A DNA stretch of 64,000 nucleotides. Origin: Modestobacter italicus. Its GTDB lineage: Bacteria > Actinomycetota > Actinomycetes > Mycobacteriales > Geodermatophilaceae. The stretch is from positions 434,001-498,000 of the forward strand of contig NZ_JABGCJ010000001.1 in the NCBI RefSeq assembly GCF_019799965.1. Direction: 5' to 3'. The position numbers and the translations under genes were made by a program. The notes beneath the pieces are model-generated. The model searched no databases and was not told the DNA's origin. It saw nothing but the letters and a program-made list of their open reading frames with translations. Below, in pieces: positions 16,179 through 25,265 of the stretch (position 1 is its first letter; every line of letters starts with the position of its first letter).

Positions 16179-17195
16179 GTGGCCGCCGAGCGTGCCGCGC
16201 GGGAGCGCCTGGACCGGATGACCAAGCCGCCGGGCTCGCTCGGCGTGCTCGAGGACGTCGCCGCCCAGCTGGCCGGCACCGCGGGGCAGTGCCCCGCCCC
16301 GCTGCCCACCCCCGCGGCGGTCGCGGTGTTCGCCGGCGACCACGGGGTGCACGCTCAGGGCGTCACGCCCTGGCCGCAGGAGGTGACCGCGCAGATGGTC
16401 GCCAACCTCGCGGCCGGCGGCGCGGTGGTCAACGCCTTCGCCGCCCAGGTGGGCGCCGACGTCGTCGTCGTGGACGTCGGCGTGGCCACCCCGGTCGGGC
16501 CCGCCCCGGCCCTGCTGGAGCGCAACGTCCGCAGGGGCACCGCCGACCTCGCGGTGGGTCCGGCCATGACCCTGGACGAGGCCCGCCGGGCGGTCGAGGT
16601 GGGCATCGAGGTGGCCACGTCGCTCGCCGCCGACCACGGCTGCCTGGTCACCGGCGACATGGGGATCACCAACACGACCGCCTCCGCCGCCCTGGTCTGC
16701 GCGTTCACCGGCGCCGCCCCGGCCGAGGCGACGGGGCGGGGCACCGGCGTCGACGACCCCACGCTGGCCCGCAAGGTCGACGTCGTCACCCGCGCCGCCG
16801 CCCGGGTGCCGGTCCGCCCGACCTCCCCCGAGCAGGCGCTGGCCGCGCTGGCCGAGGTCGGCGGCCTGGAGCACGCCGCCCTGGCCGGCTTCGTCCTCGG
16901 CGCGGCCGCGGCCCGCGTGCCGGTGCTGCTGGACGGCGTGATCGCCGGCTCGGCCGCGCTGGTCGCCGCCGCCCTCTCCCCCGCGGCCCTGGAGCACGCC
17001 CTGGCGGGGCACAGCTCCGCCGAGCCCGGGCACGCCCTGGCGCTGCGCGCCCTCGGCCTGCGCCCGCTGCTGGGTCTCGACCTCCGGCTCGGCGAGGGCA
17101 CCGGCGCGCTGCTCGCGCTGCCGCTCGTGGCCAGCGCGGCCCGCGCCCTGCGCGACGTCGCGACCTTCGACTCGGCGGGTGTCACCGAGAAGTGA
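16179..17195 (+). CDS. cobT: Nicotinate-nucleotide--dimethylbenzimidazole phosphoribosyltransferase
   Basis: CobT makes alpha-ribazole phosphate from nicotinate mononucleotide and dimethylbenzimidazole for the lower ligand of cobalamin. The protein has the family entry RLDRMTKPPGSLGVLEDVA, then VFAGDHGVHAQGVTPWPQEVTAQMV, GDMGITNTTASAA, and near the end GHSSAEPGHALALRALGL with the catalytic Glu. The GTG start 16179 leaves a short N-terminus. The frame is open back to 16107, where a CTG overlapping the previous TGA is preceded by GAGGAGA (16096-16102); homology and this binding site suggest the true start may lie there, adding 24 residues. Confidence 0.9.
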   Translation: MAAERAARERLDRMTKPPGSLGVLEDVAAQLAGTAGQCPAPLPTPAAVAVFAGDHGVHAQGVTPWPQEVTAQMVANLAAGGAVVNAFAAQVGADVVVVDVGVATPVGPAPALLERNVRRGTADLAVGPAMTLDEARRAVEVGIEVATSLAADHGCLVTGDMGITNTTASAALVCAFTGAAPAEATGRGTGVDDPTLARKVDVVTRAAARVPVRPTSPEQALAALAEVGGLEHAALAGFVLGAAAARVPVLLDGVIAGSAALVAAALSPAALEHALAGHSSAEPGHALALRALGLRPLLGLDLRLGEGTGALLALPLVASAARALRDVATFDSAGVTEK

Positions 17196-18439
17196 CCAGC
17201 ACCCCAGGCCTGCCCGGCACCCCCGACCCGGCGAGCGTCTACCCCGTCGGCCTGCGGCTGTCCGGCCGGCGGGTCGTCGTCGTCGGCGGCGGGCAGGTGG
17301 CGCACCGCCGCGTCGCCGGCCTGCTCGAGGCCCGCGCCCAGGTCACCGTGGTCAGCCCGGAGGTGACCCCGGCCCTGGAGGCGCTGGTCGCCCCCGGCTC
17401 GGTCACCTGGCACCCGCGGCGCTACGAGCCCGGTGACCTGGCCGGCGCCTGGTACGCCGTCGCGGCCACCGACGACCCGGCGGTCAACGCCGCCGTCGCC
17501 GCGGAGGCCGAGCGCGACCGGGTGTTCTGCGCCCGCGCCGACGACCGCTCCGCCTCCAGCGTCTGGACCCCCGCCGTCGGCCGGCAGGGCGACCTCGTCG
17601 TCGGCGTGCACGGCGGCGGTGACCCGCAGCGGGCCGTCGGTGTCCGGGACGCCGTCCTGGCCGGGCTGACCGACGGCTCCATCGCCGACCGCGCCTCCCG
17701 GGCACCCTCGGTGGCCGCCGGCAGCGTCGTCCTGGTCGGTGGCGGGCCGGGTGACCCCGGGCTGGTGACGGTGCGCGGCCGGCAGGCGGTGGCCAGCGCG
17801 GACGTCGTCGTCGCCGACCACCTCGCCCCGCAGGCGCTGCTGGCCTCGCTGCCCGCCCATGTGCTGGTCATCGACGCCTCCAAGCTGCCGCGCGGGCGGT
17901 CGATGGCCCAGGAGCAGATCAACGAGCTGCTGGTCAGCCACGCGCTGGCCGGCCGCCGGGTGGTGCGGCTCAAGGGCGGCGACCCGTTCGTCTTCGGCCG
18001 CGGCTACGAGGAGCTCGAGGCCTGCGCCGCCGCCGGTGTGCCGGTGGAGGTCGTCCCGGGGATCACCAGCGCGATCGCCGTCCCCGGGCTGGCCGGCGTC
18101 CCGGTCACCCACCGCGGGCTGACCCACGAGTTCGTGGTCGTCTCCGGGCACGTGCCCCCTGGCCACCCGGCCTCGCTGGTCGACTGGGCGGCGCTCGGCC
18201 GGCTGCGGGGCACCGTGGTGGTGCTGATGGGCGTGGACACCGCACCGGCGATCGCCGCCGCGCTCGTCGAGCACGGCCGGCCGGCCGACACCCCGGTCGC
18301 CGTCGTCACCGACGGGGCGATGCCGACCCAGCGCACGCTGCGCACCACGCTGGCCGGCCTGGCCCGGACCATCGCCGACGAGGGCGTGCGCCCGCCGGCG
18401 GTCTGGGTCGTCGGCGACGTCGTCGCCCTCGGCGCCTGA
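17192..18439 (+). CDS. cobA: Siroheme synthase-type fusion: precorrin-2 dehydrogenase plus uroporphyrinogen-III C-methyltransferase
   Basis: A 415-residue CysG-like bifunctional protein. The N-terminal part has an NAD-binding Rossmann motif, VVVVGGGQVAHRRVAGLLEA, followed by the CysG-type dehydrogenase domain up to about residue 165. The rest is a SAM-dependent methyltransferase: VVLVGGGPGDPGLVTVRG, VVVADHLAPQALL, RLKGGDPFVFGRGYEE and VPGITSAIAVPGLAGVPVTHRG. It makes precorrin-2 from uroporphyrinogen III, the entry to corrins and siroheme. GTG 17192 overlaps the cobT TGA. It is the last gene of the cobalamin run; the N-terminal half may route precorrin-2 to siroheme instead. Confidence 0.88.
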   Translation: MTSTPGLPGTPDPASVYPVGLRLSGRRVVVVGGGQVAHRRVAGLLEARAQVTVVSPEVTPALEALVAPGSVTWHPRRYEPGDLAGAWYAVAATDDPAVNAAVAAEAERDRVFCARADDRSASSVWTPAVGRQGDLVVGVHGGGDPQRAVGVRDAVLAGLTDGSIADRASRAPSVAAGSVVLVGGGPGDPGLVTVRGRQAVASADVVVADHLAPQALLASLPAHVLVIDASKLPRGRSMAQEQINELLVSHALAGRRVVRLKGGDPFVFGRGYEELEACAAAGVPVEVVPGITSAIAVPGLAGVPVTHRGLTHEFVVVSGHVPPGHPASLVDWAALGRLRGTVVVLMGVDTAPAIAAALVEHGRPADTPVAVVTDGAMPTQRTLRTTLAGLARTIADEGVRPPAVWVVGDVVALGA

Positions 18440-18516
18440 CCTCTGCTGCACCCAGCCCCCACTGCGCCCGATCCCGGCGCCTGACCGCCCGGGCTCGATC
18501 GACAACGGTCGCGTAT

Positions 18517-18532
18517 GTAGTACTTGTGCTAC
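18517..18532. promoter_or_regulatory. Candidate operator upstream of the ABC transporter operon
   Basis: GTAGTAC-TT-GTGCTAC is a 16-base inverted repeat (6 of 7 pairs) 59 bases before the ATPase start, in a locally AT-richer stretch suitable for a promoter. It resembles the short dyads bound by small HTH repressors. The XRE protein encoded at the end of the operon is a candidate ligand (inference). Confidence 0.4.
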
Positions 18533-18590
18533 TGAGGCAGCACTCCTACTCTCCTCGGCATCAGCGTCGTCCCGCGCAGGAGCGTGCTCC

Positions 18591-19529
18591 ATGGCCGCGT
18601 CACCCGTCCCGCACGACACCGTCGACCCTCCCGCCGTCCGGGTCCGTGACCTGCGGATGAGCTACGGCGACCACCAGGTGCTCACCGGCGTCGACTTCGA
18701 CGTCCACCGGGGCGAGGTGGTCTGCCTGCTCGGCCCCAACGGGGCCGGCAAGACCACCACCATCGAGGTCCTGGAGGGCTTCCGGCTCCCCTCGGCCGGC
18801 ACCGTCGAGGTGCTCGGCGTCGACCCCGCCACCGGGGACGACGCCTGGCGGGCCCGGATCGGGGTGGTGCTGCAGTCCTGGCGCGACCACCCCCGCTGGA
18901 CGCCGCGGCGGCTGCTGGCCTACCTGGCCGGCTACTACGAGCCCTACTCGACCCCGGCGCACCCGCGCCCCTGGGACGTCGAGGACCTGCTGGTCATCGT
19001 GGGGCTGACCGAGGAGGCCGACCGGAAGATCGCCACCCTCTCCGGCGGCAGGCGCAGGCGGCTCGACGTCGCCGTCGGGCTGATCGGCCGGCCCGAGCTG
19101 CTGTTCCTCGACGAGCCGACCGCGGGCTTCGACCCGCAGGCCCGCCGGGACTTCCACGACCTGGTGCACCGGCTGTCCGACCTGGAGGGCACGTCCATCC
19201 TGCTCACCACGCACGACCTGGGCGAGGCCGAGCGGCTGGCCGACCGGATCATCATCCTCGCCGACGGGCGGATCGTGGCCGACGGCAGCGCGGAGCAGCT
19301 GACCCGGCAGGTGGCCGGCACCAGCGAGGTCCGCTGGTGCCGGGACGGCGAGCACTTCGTGCACGCCACCGACGAGGTGGTGCCCTTCGTCCGGCAGCTG
19401 CTGGCCCAGCACGGCGACGAGCTGACCGACCTCGAGGTGCGCCGGGCCGACCTGGAGGACACCTACATCGCGATGGTGCAGCGCTTCGAGTCCCGGCCGC
19501 GGCGGCACCTGGCGGAGGTGGCCCGGTGA
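18591..19529 (+). CDS. ABC transporter ATP-binding protein (multidrug/export type)
   Basis: A 312-residue ABC ATPase of the DrrA/CcmA exporter group. Walker A GPNGAGKTT, signature LSGGRRRRLD, Walker B LLFLDEPTAGFD and the switch His in LTTHDLGEAERLAD are intact. The C-terminal extension (about 230-312) is typical of export ATPases. It overlaps the permease gene by four bases. The substrate cannot be deduced; drug, lipid or peptide export are all possible. It ends the short gap after the cobalamin operon and probably has its own promoter near 18517. Confidence 0.88.
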   Translation: MAASPVPHDTVDPPAVRVRDLRMSYGDHQVLTGVDFDVHRGEVVCLLGPNGAGKTTTIEVLEGFRLPSAGTVEVLGVDPATGDDAWRARIGVVLQSWRDHPRWTPRRLLAYLAGYYEPYSTPAHPRPWDVEDLLVIVGLTEEADRKIATLSGGRRRRLDVAVGLIGRPELLFLDEPTAGFDPQARRDFHDLVHRLSDLEGTSILLTTHDLGEAERLADRIIILADGRIVADGSAEQLTRQVAGTSEVRWCRDGEHFVHATDEVVPFVRQLLAQHGDELTDLEVRRADLEDTYIAMVQRFESRPRRHLAEVAR

Positions 19530-20380
19530 GCGCCTCCCGGCAGGCGGTCCGCCAGGGCCTGCGCCGTGGCTGGACGGAGTTCGTACAGAGCCTGCGCAGC
19601 CCGCAGGACCAGGGCTTCTACCTGTTCACCGGGGTCGTCACCCTCGGCGTCCTCTGGATCAACCGGGACAACGAGGTGGGCACGACCGGCCTGGCCTACC
19701 CCACGTTCGCACTGCCCAGCGTGCTGGCCGCGCTGCTGGTGTTCGGCGTCGTCATCGGACCGGCGTACTCGCTGGCGATGGAGCGCGAAGACGGCACCCT
19801 GCTGCGGCACAAGGCCCTCCCGCACGGCATGGAGGGCTACGTCACCGGGCAACTGACGTTGCAGTCGCTGAGCCTCGCTCCGAGCCTGCTCATCGTGCTG
19901 CTGCCCAGCCTGCTGCTCTTCGACGGGGTGATGCAGGGCGGCGCCGGCGGCTGGCTCGCCGTCCTCGGGCTGGTGGTGCTCGGCATGCTGGCGACGATGC
20001 CGTGGGGCATGGTCCTGGGCTCGGTGGTGCCCGGCGTCCAGAAGGTGGGCACCTGGGGCATGCTGCCGGTCATCCTCCTCATGGCCACCTCCGGCGTCCT
20101 GGTGCCGATCCAGGCGATGTGGGGCTGGGTACAGGCGGTCGCCCAGGTCTTCCCGGTCTACTGGCTCGGCCTGGGCATGCGCTCGGCGTTCCTCCCCCCG
20201 GAGGCGGTGGTCAACGAGCTGGGAGACTCCTGGCGGACCGGCCCGATGCTGCTGGTCCTCGGCGCCTGGGCGGTGGCCGGCCTGGTGGTCGCCCCGCGGG
20301 TGCTGCGCCGGATGGCCCGGAAGCAGTCGGGGTCGACGGTCGAGGCGGCACGGGAGACGGCTCTGCAGTGGGTGCGGTGA
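19526..20380 (+). CDS. ABC transporter permease (ABC-2 type)
   Basis: A 284-residue membrane protein with six predicted helices, from GTG 19526, which overlaps the ATPase TGA. The organisation fits ABC-2 exporters: a cytoplasmic N-terminus (RGWTEFVQSLRSPQDQGFY), paired helices, a long central set with MLATMPWGMVLGSVVPGVQKVG, then VFPVYWLGLGMRSAFLPPEA before the last helix. It should form the membrane channel for the ATPase at 18591. The XRE regulator follows, overlapping its stop. Confidence 0.85.
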   Translation: MSASRQAVRQGLRRGWTEFVQSLRSPQDQGFYLFTGVVTLGVLWINRDNEVGTTGLAYPTFALPSVLAALLVFGVVIGPAYSLAMEREDGTLLRHKALPHGMEGYVTGQLTLQSLSLAPSLLIVLLPSLLLFDGVMQGGAGGWLAVLGLVVLGMLATMPWGMVLGSVVPGVQKVGTWGMLPVILLMATSGVLVPIQAMWGWVQAVAQVFPVYWLGLGMRSAFLPPEAVVNELGDSWRTGPMLLVLGAWAVAGLVVAPRVLRRMARKQSGSTVEAARETALQWVR

Positions 20381-20625
20381 ACGACGGGGTCTTCAACCGC
20401 ATCGGCCTGCTCCGGGCCGAGCAGGGCGTCAGCCGGCGGGAGCTGGCCGACGCCCTGGGCGTGCACTACCAGACGGTGGGCTACCTGGAGCGGGGCGAGT
20501 ACGCCCCGAGCCTGCACCTGGCGCTGCGGATCGCGGAGTTCTTCGGGCTGCCGGTGGAGACCGTCTTCTCCACCACGCCGTTCCCGCGGATCAGCGACGC
20601 GGCACCCCGCGCATCGTCCGGCTGA
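20377..20625 (+). CDS. XRE family helix-turn-helix regulator (YozG-like)
   Basis: An 82-residue minimal XRE protein. The domain runs NRIGLLRAEQGVSRRELADALGVHYQTVGYLERGEYAPSLHLALRIAEFFGLPVETVF, with both helices of the HTH clear. GTG 20377 overlaps the permease TGA, making this the third gene of a coupled ABC operon. Small regulators of this kind accompany ABC-2 transporter operons in many Gram-positive bacteria and usually control them. Confidence 0.85.
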   Translation: MNDGVFNRIGLLRAEQGVSRRELADALGVHYQTVGYLERGEYAPSLHLALRIAEFFGLPVETVFSTTPFPRISDAAPRASSG

Positions 20626-20701
20626 GACCCGACTGTGTGATCCACACCACCGGGAGCTAGCGTCCGAGGACCGTCAACGACGACGTCCTCCGGAGGCCCC
20701 C

Positions 20702-22024
20702 ATGAGACGCCCTCTCCGCCTGCTGCTGGTGCCCACGGCACTCGCGCTGGTCAGCACCGCGTTCGTCAGCCCGGCCGGCGCCCGGCCACCGCAGCCGGAC
20801 TACCCCCAGCCCGCGGAGGTCGAGTACTTCGTCGACGAGGCGAAGCTGCCGTTCGAGGCGCTCCCCGGCACCACGACCACCCGCCAGTGGGGTGTCCTGG
20901 ACGGCGCCGGCTACCGGATCGAGGTGCCCGCGGACTGGAACGGCGACCTGGTGATGTGGGCGCACGGCTACCGCGGCACCGGCCCGGAGCTCACCGTGGA
21001 CACCCCGCCCACCGGCCTGCGGCAGCACCTGGTCGAGCAGGGCTACGCCTGGGCGGCCTCGAGCTACACGGAGAACGGCTACGACGTCGACGCCGGCGTG
21101 GACAGCACCCACGACCTGGGCCGGTTCTTCGACCGGACCGTCGGCAAGCCCGACCTCCGCTACATCGCCGGGGTGTCGATGGGCGGGCACGTCACCGGCG
21201 TCACGATCGAGCGCCACCGCGCCGAGTACGACGGCGCGATGCCGGTGTGCGGCGTGATGGGCGACCGCCGGCTGTTCGACACGTTCCTGGACTACAACGC
21301 CGTCGCCCAGGCGCTCACCGACACCCCACCGGTCTACCCCGCCCCGGCGGACTACGTCACCACCACGGCCGCGCAGATGAAGACCGAGCTGGGCACGCCC
21401 TACCCGGCCGTGCTCACCGAGGCCGGCCAGGACCTGCGCGCGGTCACCGAGCAGCGGACCGGCGGCGAGCGGCCGCTGTTCGAGGCCGGCTTCGCCAGCT
21501 TCGCCGACTTCCTGTTCACCGTGTACCCGGTCTTCCCGGGGCTGGGTGAGGAGCCCGGCGCCGTGGGCGGCAACGCCGACACCGTCTACCAGCTGGACGC
21601 CGACCCCCGGCTCACCGCCGAGGAGAAGGCGCTCAACGCCGAGGTGCTCCGGGTCGAGGCGGCCCGCAGCCACCGCGGGCTCGACGGCGTGCCGACCATC
21701 GACGGCCGGTTCCGGATCCCGGTGCTGACCATGCACGGCCTCGGCGACCTGTTCGTGCCCTTCAGCATGGAGCAGGAGTACGCCCGGGACGCCGCCGCCC
21801 GGGGCAACAGCGACCTGCTGGTACAGCGGGCCATCCGCGCCGTCGGACACTGCGACTTCAGCGCCGAGGAGTACCAGCAGGCCTTCAGCGACCTGGTCAC
21901 CTGGGTGGAGGAGGGCGTGAAGCCCGCCGGTGACGACGTGCTCGACCCGGCGGTGGTGGCCGACCGGCGCTACGGCTGCCGCTTCACGATGCCGCAGCGG
22001 GTCTACGACACCCAGGTCTGCTGA
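20702..22024 (+). CDS. Secreted alpha/beta-hydrolase-like protein
   Basis: A 440-residue protein with a Sec signal peptide (RRPLRLLLVPTALALVSTAFVSPAGA, cleavage near residue 28). The fold shows VMWAHGYRGTG as the oxyanion strand-turn, the nucleophile Ser in GVSMGGHVTG (G-x-S-x-G), an acid in HGLGDLFVP and a late His in AVGHCDFS, the order expected for an alpha/beta hydrolase. ATG 20702 has GGAGG just upstream. The substrate is unknown; an esterase or peptidase are both possible. It is monocistronic and ends at the hairpin 22030-22068. Confidence 0.8.
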   Translation: MRRPLRLLLVPTALALVSTAFVSPAGARPPQPDYPQPAEVEYFVDEAKLPFEALPGTTTTRQWGVLDGAGYRIEVPADWNGDLVMWAHGYRGTGPELTVDTPPTGLRQHLVEQGYAWAASSYTENGYDVDAGVDSTHDLGRFFDRTVGKPDLRYIAGVSMGGHVTGVTIERHRAEYDGAMPVCGVMGDRRLFDTFLDYNAVAQALTDTPPVYPAPADYVTTTAAQMKTELGTPYPAVLTEAGQDLRAVTEQRTGGERPLFEAGFASFADFLFTVYPVFPGLGEEPGAVGGNADTVYQLDADPRLTAEEKALNAEVLRVEAARSHRGLDGVPTIDGRFRIPVLTMHGLGDLFVPFSMEQEYARDAAARGNSDLLVQRAIRAVGHCDFSAEEYQQAFSDLVTWVEEGVKPAGDDVLDPAVVADRRYGCRFTMPQRVYDTQVC

Positions 22025-22029
22025 CCTCC

Positions 22030-22068
22030 GGGCGCCGGGGGCTCGCCAGGCGGCGATCCCCGGCGCCC
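22030..22068. terminator. Bidirectional terminator hairpin
   Basis: GGGCGCCGGGG (22030-22040) and CCCCGGCGCCC (22058-22068) form a perfect 11-pair stem with a 17-base loop, filling the gap between the convergent genes ending at 22024 and 22071. There is no T-run, as is usual in this GC range. Confidence 0.7.
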
Positions 22069-22070
22069 GC

Positions 22071-22793
22071 TCACATCCGTTCGGCGAGGTCCTCGAGCAG
22101 CACCTGTCGCTCTGCCGGCGGCCGACGCGGGCAGGAGGTGCAGACCACCTCGTGCGGCACCTGCCAGAGCAGGCAGCACGACGCCCGGCGGGTGAACCGG
22201 GCGGCGCCCCCGGCCGGCGCGGCGACGTCCACGTACCGGGGGCCGGGCAGTGGGCTGCCGACCGCGGTGGCCAGCGGCGCCGCCAGCGCGGTCACCGCTT
22301 CGACGTCCCCGACCGCCCGGCCCACCGCGAGCAGCCGGTTGGCCAGCGAGTCGGTGGCGATCGCCCACAGCGGCCGCTCCCGCATCCGCCCCGCCTCGGC
22401 GACGGCGGCCACCACCGCGGCCAGGGCGGTCCGCAGCTCCGGCCCCAGCTCTCCCCGCCCGGCCCGGGTGGTCGCCGCGACCGGCGTCCCGCCGCCGAGC
22501 ACGTGCAGCCGGGTGTCGGCCAGCTCGGCCGACAGCCGCACCCCGGTGGCCAGCCCGGCGAGCACCGGGGTGAGCAGCACGCTGGACACCGAGTACCACC
22601 ACAGCGTCGCGAGCACCCGCCGGTCGCCGGTGCGCTGGCGGACGGCGCGCGCGGTGAGCACCTGCGCCGTCCACTCCGGGTCGGCGAGCCGGACGGCGGG
22701 GACGACGGCAGCCCCCGGCGGGGCCAGCAAGCCCAGTGCCGCCGCCCCCGGCACCCGGGCGGCGACCGCCGCCTGGGCTCCGTCGTCGGTCAC
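22071..22793 (-). CDS. FhuF-like (2Fe-2S) siderophore-iron reductase
   Basis: A 240-residue protein from GTG 22793. The C-terminus has the FhuF-type iron-sulfur ligand set: Cys-Cys, ten residues, Cys, two residues, Cys (in ASCCLLWQVPHEVVCTSC). The body, with ATLWWYSVSSVLLTPVLAGL and RPLWAIATDSLANRLL, matches the Fe-S cluster-binding C-terminal domain family of ferric-siderophore reductases. It probably releases iron from imported siderophores in the cytoplasm, complementing the importer at 46.9-50.9 kb. It is transcribed divergently from acs with 114 bases between starts. Confidence 0.8.
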   Translation of the reverse strand: MTDDGAQAAVAARVPGAAALGLLAPPGAAVVPAVRLADPEWTAQVLTARAVRQRTGDRRVLATLWWYSVSSVLLTPVLAGLATGVRLSAELADTRLHVLGGGTPVAATTRAGRGELGPELRTALAAVVAAVAEAGRMRERPLWAIATDSLANRLLAVGRAVGDVEAVTALAAPLATAVGSPLPGPRYVDVAAPAGGAARFTRRASCCLLWQVPHEVVCTSCPRRPPAERQVLLEDLAERM

Positions 22794-22907
22794 CCGGCGA
22801 GTGTGCCGTGCGCACCGGACCTGACGAGAGGGTGACCGGGGCCATAGGTTGTGTCTCGAGGCAGCGCCGCCACCAGGCGAGGCGGCGCCCGGACCACGGA
22901 GGTGCGC

Positions 22908-24878
22908 GTGAGCGAGACGACCGACGAGCAGAACCTGTCCAGCCGACTGCCGGCAGGTGGGTTCCCCCCGCCCCAGGAGCTGGCCGCGGCCGCCAACGTC
23001 GGCCCCGACGTCTACGAGCGCGCGGCCGCTGACCGCATCGGCTTCTGGGAGGACGCCGCCCGCCGGCTGGACTGGGCGCAGCCCTGGGAGACCGCCCTGG
23101 ACTGGACCGACCCCCCGTTCGCGAAGTGGTTCGTCGGCGGGAAGCTCAACGTGGCGGTCAACTGCGTCGACCGGCACGTCGACGCCGGGCACGGCGAGCA
23201 GGTCGCCTACCACTGGATCGGTGAGCCGGGCGACACCCGCACCCTGACCTATGCCGAGCTCAAGGACGAGGTCTGCCGTGCGGCCAACGCCCTGACCGAG
23301 CTCGGGGTGCAGGCCGGCGACCGGGTGGCGATCTACATGCCGATGATCCCGGAGACCGTGGTCACGATGCTCGCCTGTGCCCGGATCGGCGCCGTCCACA
23401 TGGTGGTCTTCGGCGGCTTCTCCCCCGATGCGCTGGCCAGCCGGATCACCGACGCCGACGCGAAGGTCGTCGTGACCGCCGACGGCGGCTACCGGCGCGG
23501 CGCCCCGAGTGCGCTCAAGCCCAACGTCGACGAGGCGCTGACCAAGACCGAGGGCGTGCGCAGCGTGCTCGTCGTGAAGCGCACCGAGCAGGACGTCGAG
23601 TGGACCGAGGGCCGCGACGTCTGGTGGCACGACCTGGTCGCCGGCCAGTCCACCGAGCACGAGGCGCAGGCCTTCGACGCCGAGCACCCGCTCTACATCA
23701 TGTACACGTCGGGCACGACGGCGAAGCCGAAGGGGATCCTGCACACCTCGGGCGGCTACCTGACCCAGGTCAGCTGGTCGCACTCGGCCGTCTTCGACCT
23801 CAAGCCCGACACCGACGTCTTCTGGACGGCGGCCGACGTCGGCTGGGTCACCGGCCACAGCTACATCGTCTACGGCCCGCTCTCCAACCGGGCGACCTCG
23901 GTGATGTACGAGGGCACCCCGGACACCCCGCACCAGGGCCGCTGGTGGGAGATCGTGCAGGAGTACGGCGTCACGATCCTCTACACCGCACCCACCACCA
24001 TCCGCACGTTCATGAAGTGGGGCGAGAGCGTCCCGGCCGGGTACGACCTGTCCTCGCTGCGGCTGCTCGGCTCGGTCGGTGAGCCGATCAACCCCGAGGC
24101 GTGGCTCTGGTACCACGAGCACATCGGCGGCGGCCGCTGCCCGATCATGGACACCTGGTGGCAGACCGAGACCGGCGCCCACATGATCACCCCGCTGCCC
24201 GGCGTCACCACGCTCAAGCCCGGGTCGGCACAGCGCCCGCTGCCGGGCATCGGCGCGAAGGTGGTCGACGAGGAGGGCAACCCGATCGAGCCCGGCGCCA
24301 CCGGCTACCTGGTGCTCACCGAGCCCTGGCCGTCGATGCTGCGCACGATCTGGGGTGACGACGAGCGGTACGAGGAGACCTACTGGAGCCGGTACGGCCA
24401 GGGGATCTACTTCGCCGGCGACGGCGCCAAGCTCGACGAGGACGGCGACATCTGGCTGCTCGGCCGGGTCGACGACGTCATGAACGTCTCCGGGCACCGC
24501 ATCTCCACGACCGAGGTCGAGTCGGCGCTGGTCAGCCACCCGACGGTGGCCGAGGCGGCGGTCGTCGGCGCCACCGACCCGACCACCGGCCAGGGCATCG
24601 TGGCGTTCGTGATCCTGCGAGGGGACGCCGTCGACTCCGGCGAGGACCTGGTGAAGGTGCTGCGCCAGCACGTGCGCAAGGAGATCGGGCCGATCGCCAG
24701 CCCGCGGCAGATCATGGTCGTGCAGGAGCTCCCCAAGACCCGCTCCGGCAAGATCATGCGGCGGCTGCTGCGGGACGTGGCGGAGAACCGGGACCTCGGC
24801 GACGTCACCACCCTCACCGACTCCTCGGTGATGGACCTGATCAGCGCCAAGCTGCCGGCCGCCCCCAGCGAGGACTGA
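22908..24878 (+). CDS. acs: Acetate--CoA ligase (acetyl-CoA synthetase)
   Basis: A 656-residue AMP-forming ligase that makes acetyl-CoA from acetate, ATP and CoA. Adenylate-forming motifs are intact: [42 protein letters not shown], and the C-terminal domain with [13 protein letters not shown] and the catalytic Lys in [13 protein letters not shown], the usual acetylation site. The start is GTG 22908, with GGAGG at 22898-22902; longer starts lack this. In M. tuberculosis the orthologue Rv3667 opens the same gene block. A weak CCCGCC/GGCGGG hairpin follows the stop. Confidence 0.95.
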   Translation: MSETTDEQNLSSRLPAGGFPPPQELAAAANVGPDVYERAAADRIGFWEDAARRLDWAQPWETALDWTDPPFAKWFVGGKLNVAVNCVDRHVDAGHGEQVAYHWIGEPGDTRTLTYAELKDEVCRAANALTELGVQAGDRVAIYMPMIPETVVTMLACARIGAVHMVVFGGFSPDALASRITDADAKVVVTADGGYRRGAPSALKPNVDEALTKTEGVRSVLVVKRTEQDVEWTEGRDVWWHDLVAGQSTEHEAQAFDAEHPLYIMYTSGTTAKPKGILHTSGGYLTQVSWSHSAVFDLKPDTDVFWTAADVGWVTGHSYIVYGPLSNRATSVMYEGTPDTPHQGRWWEIVQEYGVTILYTAPTTIRTFMKWGESVPAGYDLSSLRLLGSVGEPINPEAWLWYHEHIGGGRCPIMDTWWQTETGAHMITPLPGVTTLKPGSAQRPLPGIGAKVVDEEGNPIEPGATGYLVLTEPWPSMLRTIWGDDERYEETYWSRYGQGIYFAGDGAKLDEDGDIWLLGRVDDVMNVSGHRISTTEVESALVSHPTVAEAAVVGATDPTTGQGIVAFVILRGDAVDSGEDLVKVLRQHVRKEIGPIASPRQIMVVQELPKTRSGKIMRRLLRDVAENRDLGDVTTLTDSSVMDLISAKLPAAPSED

Positions 24879-24883
24879 GCAGA

Positions 24884-24930
24884 CCCGCCGTCCGGGCGGG
24901 CGTACCGGGGCCACGGCTCCTGGCCAGGAG
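24884..24930. terminator. Weak hairpins after acs
   Basis: CCCGCC (24884-24889) pairs with GGCGGG (24895-24900), and CTCCTGGCCAGGAG (24917-24930) is a perfect 14-base palindrome, repeated in part at 24938-24949. Together with the hairpin at 25051 they fill the 387-base gap before the HTH gene, in which I see no other gene. Confidence 0.45.
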
Positions 24931-25050
24931 TCGAGGTGCTGGCCAGGAGGCGGAGCTGGGCCGCCCCCCACGTGGGCCCGGGAGGCCGGCTCGTAGCCGG
25001 ACTGCTCGTCCCGGTGCCGGCCGAGTCACGGCAGTCAGCCGATGCTGCTG

Positions 25051-25095
25051 GGTACTAGTGCTCTGCTGCCTCCCAGGCAGCAGAGCACTAGTACC
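25051..25095. repeat. Perfect 21-base-pair hairpin upstream of the HTH/Cys-rich gene
   Basis: The left arm (25051-25071, beginning GGTACTAGTGCTCTGC) and right arm (25075-25095, ending GCAGAGCACTAGTACC) are exact complements over 21 bases around the loop CCC. The element is AT-richer than its surroundings and ends 170 bases before the HTH gene start. Its inner core GTGCTCTGC/GCAGAGCAC recurs in the hairpin 55088-55130, ahead of the paralogous gene. It may be a terminator for acs, an operator, or part of a mobile repeat. Confidence 0.85.
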
Positions 25096-25265
25096 TCCAG
25101 GTGCCGCCGACCCCCTCGGCTGCCTCTGGCTGGCTGGGCCCCTCACCTCGCGGTGCGACCCGACCTCGAGTCATCACCGGCCCACGGATTCCACGGACGC
25201 CCCCGCCGTCCACAGCTCGCGCCGTCACCACCTCCGACACCCGGCGGGCCGGCACCCTGGCCGTC

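Noticed and set aside
20635-20647. GTGTG-ATC-CACAC as a Crp/GlxR site upstream of the secreted hydrolase
   Set aside because: It is a short palindrome but does not match the TGTGA-N6-TCACA layout, so I do not call it.
24141-24930. Palindrome CTCCTGGCCAGGAG as a further copy of the cobalamin-operon palindrome
   Set aside because: It shares only the central TGGCCA and is shorter, so it is a separate element.
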